Positions 6,403 through 8,526 of a stretch of DNA of 8,526 nt are shown piece after piece. Each line of letters begins with the position of its first letter. Positions within the stretch are counted from its first letter, which is position 1. The notes beneath the pieces were generated by a model, which saw nothing but the letters and a program-made list of their open reading frames with translations, searched no databases and was not told the origin of the DNA. The DNA lies in the NCBI GenBank assembly GCA_030550695.1, contig JAUQOX010000115.1, forward strand, positions 1 through 8,526, read 5' to 3'. The DNA comes from Gemmatimonadota bacterium. GTDB taxonomy: Bacteria > Gemmatimonadota > Gemmatimonadetes > Longimicrobiales > Gaopeijiaceae. The position numbers were made by a program, and so were the translations under genes.

Positions 6403-7463
6403 GGGTTTCGTCTCCTCTCCCGAGCTTCCCCGGCAAAGGCTTCTGGGCCCCCGGGAGTTTTCACCGGCGTGGCTTCGGCGGTGACCAGGGGAAGGGTCAT
6501 GGCGGCAATGGCCTGGATGGCCTTGGTCAAGTAGTCCAGGTCCAGATGCTCGAAATGGTCGTTGGGACGGTGATAGAGGGGGTCGTCGGTGCTCCGGGGG
6601 CTGGCGAGGGTGGTGGTGATGTGCCCCAGGGCGTCGAAGGAACGGTTGTCCGAGGCGTTGTAATAGCGGACCTGGTGGGGAAGGGGGTCCACCAGGGAAA
6701 TGGGGGAGTTCGGTGGCAGGGCGGCCCGGAAGATCTCGTCCAGGGTGGAACGCTCCGGGCCCAGGACCATGAGGGTGTAGGAACCGTCGGCGGCCGGCTT
6801 CCCCAACATCTCGAAGTTGATCATGGCCACCAGCTTGTCAGCAGGAAAAGGAAGATCCTGGGCGAGTTGGCGCGATCCGATCAGGCCCCGCTCCTCGGCG
6901 GTGAAGGTGGCGAACACCAGGGATCGCTTGTTGAGTTTGGCCCGGGCAAAATAGTTGGCCAGGGCCAAGACAGCGGTGGTACCTGTGGCGTTGTCGTCGG
7001 CACCGTTGTAGATGACATCCCCCGTATCGCCCCGCACGCCCACGTGGTCGTGATGGGCTCCGAAAAGGATAAACTCGTCCTTCAGGACGGGGTCGGTCCC
7101 CTCCAGCCAGCCCACGATGTTGCTGAGGCGGTAGGTCACCGGGGCGGCGGTGGTGTCGCGCCGGTTACGGAACTCGTAGGAGAAGGTGTGGCGGTAGCCG
7201 GGGAAGGAGGGGAACTCTCGGAGACCGGCCCGGGCAAATTCCCGGGCAATGTAGTCTTCGGCCAAGCCGATGAAGGGACCGAAGGCGTCCCTGCCCTGGA
7301 GTTCGTCCGAAGACAAGAACCGGACGTGGGCTTCCACCAGCTCCCGGGTGATCGCCCCGGCCGGGTCGGGGAGAGTCTGGCCCTCCAGGGGCAGCAGGAG
7401 GCCGAACAGGGCCGAGGGCAGGAAGGCCGGAAGGAGAAGGGGCCGATGGGGAAGAGCACGCAT
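6399..7463 (-). CDS. Secreted M28 family zinc peptidase (aminopeptidase-like)
   Basis: 354 residues; di-zinc exopeptidase family that usually removes N-terminal amino acids. A signal peptide occupies residues 1-29 (basic MRALPHRP, then a Leu-rich core). FLSSDELQGRD (49-59) is the conserved lead-in of many secreted M28 enzymes. The metal site is complete: HHDH (137-140; H137 and D139), the bridging Asp in GADDNATG (154-161), TAEE (188-191; general base E190, ligand E191), INFEMLG (215-221; Glu where many members have Asp, a known variation), and YHRPND (297-302; H298). ATG at 7463 is the first possible start, since an in-frame TGA lies eight codons upstream. No good Shine-Dalgarno precedes it, unlike its neighbours. 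It is the first gene of the minus-strand block. Aminopeptidase activity is the best guess; some M28 relatives are carboxypeptidases or glutaminyl cyclases. Confidence 0.93.
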   Translation of the reverse strand: MRALPHRPLLLPAFLPSALFGLLLPLEGQTLPDPAGAITRELVEAHVRFLSSDELQGRDAFGPFIGLAEDYIAREFARAGLREFPSFPGYRHTFSYEFRNRRDTTAAPVTYRLSNIVGWLEGTDPVLKDEFILFGAHHDHVGVRGDTGDVIYNGADDNATGTTAVLALANYFARAKLNKRSLVFATFTAEERGLIGSRQLAQDLPFPADKLVAMINFEMLGKPAADGSYTLMVLGPERSTLDEIFRAALPPNSPISLVDPLPHQVRYYNASDNRSFDALGHITTTLASPRSTDDPLYHRPNDHFEHLDLDYLTKAIQAIAAMTLPLVTAEATPVKTPGGPEAFAGEARERRRNP

Positions 7464-7735
7464 GGAAAACCAGGGGTCGGAGGTGAGTCAGGGGCAGGCG
7501 AACTCCTCTCGGATAGGGTAGCAGGGGGCGGAGCCTCGGGCCAGGTGGTTTTTCTGGGGGGGTTCGGCCGACGGCGGCCCGCTCCCGGGGGGCGAGAGGA
7601 GGCAAGGGGCTGGCCCCGGCGGACTCCCGATCCCATCTTGCCTAGGTGGCCTCGGGTGGCTCCTTCCCGCAGGTCCCTCGGCTCACCCCTGTTCCTCACT
7701 CCACTTCCCACGATGCGTTCCGGGAAAAGCGACCT
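7464..7735. promoter_or_regulatory. Divergent intergenic region between the M28 and S15 genes
   Basis: This must hold promoters for both the minus-strand peptidase block and the plus-strand S15 gene. For the minus strand, TGC-TACCCT (TACCCT at 7520-7515) resembles an extended -10 element; at 17 nt upstream TGGCCC (7543-7538) matches the -35 consensus at only three of six positions. For the plus strand I find no recognisable -10/-35 pair. A short GGGGC/GCCCC inverted repeat lies at 7606-7617. The region is otherwise GC-rich without clear operators. If the S15 gene starts at 7868 the gap is 404 nt. Confidence 0.3.
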
Positions 7736-8526
7736 ATGTGGACCGGCATCCGACGCCTTCTCGCCCACGGTTTCCTGATAGGGAAGTCGGCACCCCGGCA
7801 GGCCTCCCCCCAAGGACCCGGGGCTTCCTGCAAGACTTTCTGGCCAAAGGGATCTCTGGCGGCCGGCATGGCCCTTCTTGCCCTTGCCCTGGTTGCCTTT
7901 CGTCAACAGGCTTCCCGGGCGGGCCCCATCTTCCGGGACGGCCAGGCCCAGGTGGTCCCCGCCTTCCAGGATTCCTCCCAGTGGATCCGGGAAACCCTTT
8001 GGGTCGAGACGGAGTTCGACACCGACGGCGACGGGCGTCGGGATCGGGTCCATGTGGCAGTGGTCCGCCCCCTCCAAACCCGGACCGAGGGGCTCAAGGT
8101 GCCGGTGATCTACGAATCCAGCCCTTACTTCTCCGGCACGGCCCCCCCGACCTTGGACTACTTTTGGAATGTGAGGCAGGAGGTGGGAGGCCCCCCGCCC
8201 CCCCGCCCTCCTGCCCCCCCCGTCCGGGCACGGACCCAGCCAGGGATCTCCAACTCGTTGGTGGACACCTGGGTCCCCCGGGGCTTTGCCGTGGTCCATT
8301 CCGAAGCACCAGGTACGGGACTCTCCCAGGGGTGCCCCACGGTGGGCGGTCCCCCCGAAGCCCTGGCCCCCAAAGCCGTCATCGATTGGCTCAACGGTCG
8401 GGCCAAGGGCTACCGGACTCCCACAGGGAACGAAGAGGTGGTGGCCGATTGGAGCACGGGCAAGGTGGGGATGACGGGTACCTCTTACAACGGAACCTTG
8501 GCCTTTGCCGCCGCCACCACCGGCGT
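7736..8526 (+). CDS. S15 X-prolyl dipeptidyl-peptidase / CocE-like hydrolase, 3'-truncated by window
   Basis: Partial: 263 codons, running off the right edge. The family is alpha/beta-hydrolase serine peptidases that release X-Pro dipeptides. Supporting motifs (numbered from ATG 7736) are the N-terminal TEFDTDGDGRRDRV and the VPVIYESSPYFSG strand-turn. They are followed by VPRGFAVVHSEAPGTGLSQG, the AVIDWLNGRAKGY helix and the nucleophile elbow MTGTSYNGTLAF with Ser250. These track PepX-type enzymes closely. The acid and histidine lie beyond the window. A Pro-rich segment (GGPPPPRPPAPP, coded at 8186-8221) interrupts the region between the first strands. Start is uncertain. ATG 7736 gives an extra 44 residues including KTFWPKGS before the hydrophobic ALLALALVAF core. 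ATG 7868 gives a core with no basic n-region and poorly spaced GGGA. Neither has a strong ribosome binding site. The hydrophobic segment suggests export. It is divergent from the M28 block. Confidence 0.85.
   Translation, partial: MWTGIRRLLAHGFLIGKSAPRQASPQGPGASCKTFWPKGSLAAGMALLALALVAFRQQASRAGPIFRDGQAQVVPAFQDSSQWIRETLWVETEFDTDGDGRRDRVHVAVVRPLQTRTEGLKVPVIYESSPYFSGTAPPTLDYFWNVRQEVGGPPPPRPPAPPVRARTQPGISNSLVDTWVPRGFAVVHSEAPGTGLSQGCPTVGGPPEALAPKAVIDWLNGRAKGYRTPTGNEEVVADWSTGKVGMTGTSYNGTLAFAAATTG

Noticed and set aside
3110..6436. A single open frame of about 1108 codons suggesting a fusion of asparaginase and M14 domains
   Set aside because: The part upstream of 5134 is the asparaginase region read in a wrong frame (Arg/Gly/Pro-rich, no motifs). 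The true asparaginase frame and its own stop at 5332 are clear, and a signal peptide with ribosome binding site starts the M14-like protein at 5134.
5374..7778. Overlapping plus-strand open frames opposite the asparaginase and M28 genes
   Set aside because: Composition is Gly/Val/His-rich with no family motifs; opposite frames encode proteins with conserved active sites.
7136..8299. Minus-strand open frame covering the divergent region and the S15 gene
   Set aside because: It conflicts with both the M28 signal peptide and the S15 motifs and shows low-complexity Pro/Gly/Arg composition.
1..8526. tRNA, rRNA, CRISPR repeats, insertion sequences or toxin-antitoxin genes
   Set aside because: I looked on both strands and found no regularly spaced repeats, terminal inverted repeats with a transposase, or tRNA-like cloverleaf.

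Overview
The window is GC-rich, densely coded DNA (my estimate by eye is mid-60s % G+C) with strong Shine-Dalgarno sites. It carries a cluster of exported hydrolases typical of heterotrophic, protein-degrading bacteria. The family mix suggests a Gemmatimonadota- or Acidobacteriota-like soil or marine bacterium: M14 carboxypeptidases with DxDxDG inserts, M28 peptidase, Tat-exported glycosylasparaginase, and a secreted S15 X-prolyl peptidase. That assignment is inference only, because no rRNA or taxonomic marker is present.

Layout. At the left edge a complete cold-shock-domain gene (59-268, +) is followed by two hairpins, the second a strong intrinsic-terminator candidate. It converges on a minus-strand block that fills most of the window. 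In transcription order (right to left) the block is: an M28 zinc peptidase (6399-7463); a glycosylasparaginase/isoaspartyl-peptidase-like Ntn hydrolase with a twin-arginine signal (5332-6402, start overlapping the M28 stop as ATGA); a 197-nt gap with a stem-loop; an M14-like protein that has lost the recognisable catalytic residues (3110-5134); and, 11 nt later, a catalytically intact M14 carboxypeptidase (1314-3098). A 13-bp hairpin with a T-rich tail then separates an exported YceI-like protein (495-1109). At the right edge a divergent plus-strand gene (7736 to beyond the end) encodes an S15 X-prolyl dipeptidyl-peptidase/CocE-like hydrolase, cut off just after its catalytic serine motif.

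How the genes fit together. Every gene except the cold-shock gene begins with a plausible export signal. The M28 peptidase (probable N-terminal trimming), M14 enzyme (C-terminal trimming), S15 enzyme (X-Pro removal) and glycosylasparaginase (Asn-linked sugar or isoaspartyl bonds, which block ordinary peptidases) would together dismantle extracellular or periplasmic peptides and glycopeptides. This division of labour is inferred from families and gene order.

The most unusual item is the M14 pair. The upstream copy keeps the M14 scaffold but has Glu-Gly-Asp-His where the zinc motif His-Gly-Asn-Glu belongs. It also lacks the third histidine ligand and the catalytic glutamate, and carries two long Gly/Pro/Ala-rich insertions. 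It looks like a pseudo-peptidase co-expressed with its active paralogue.
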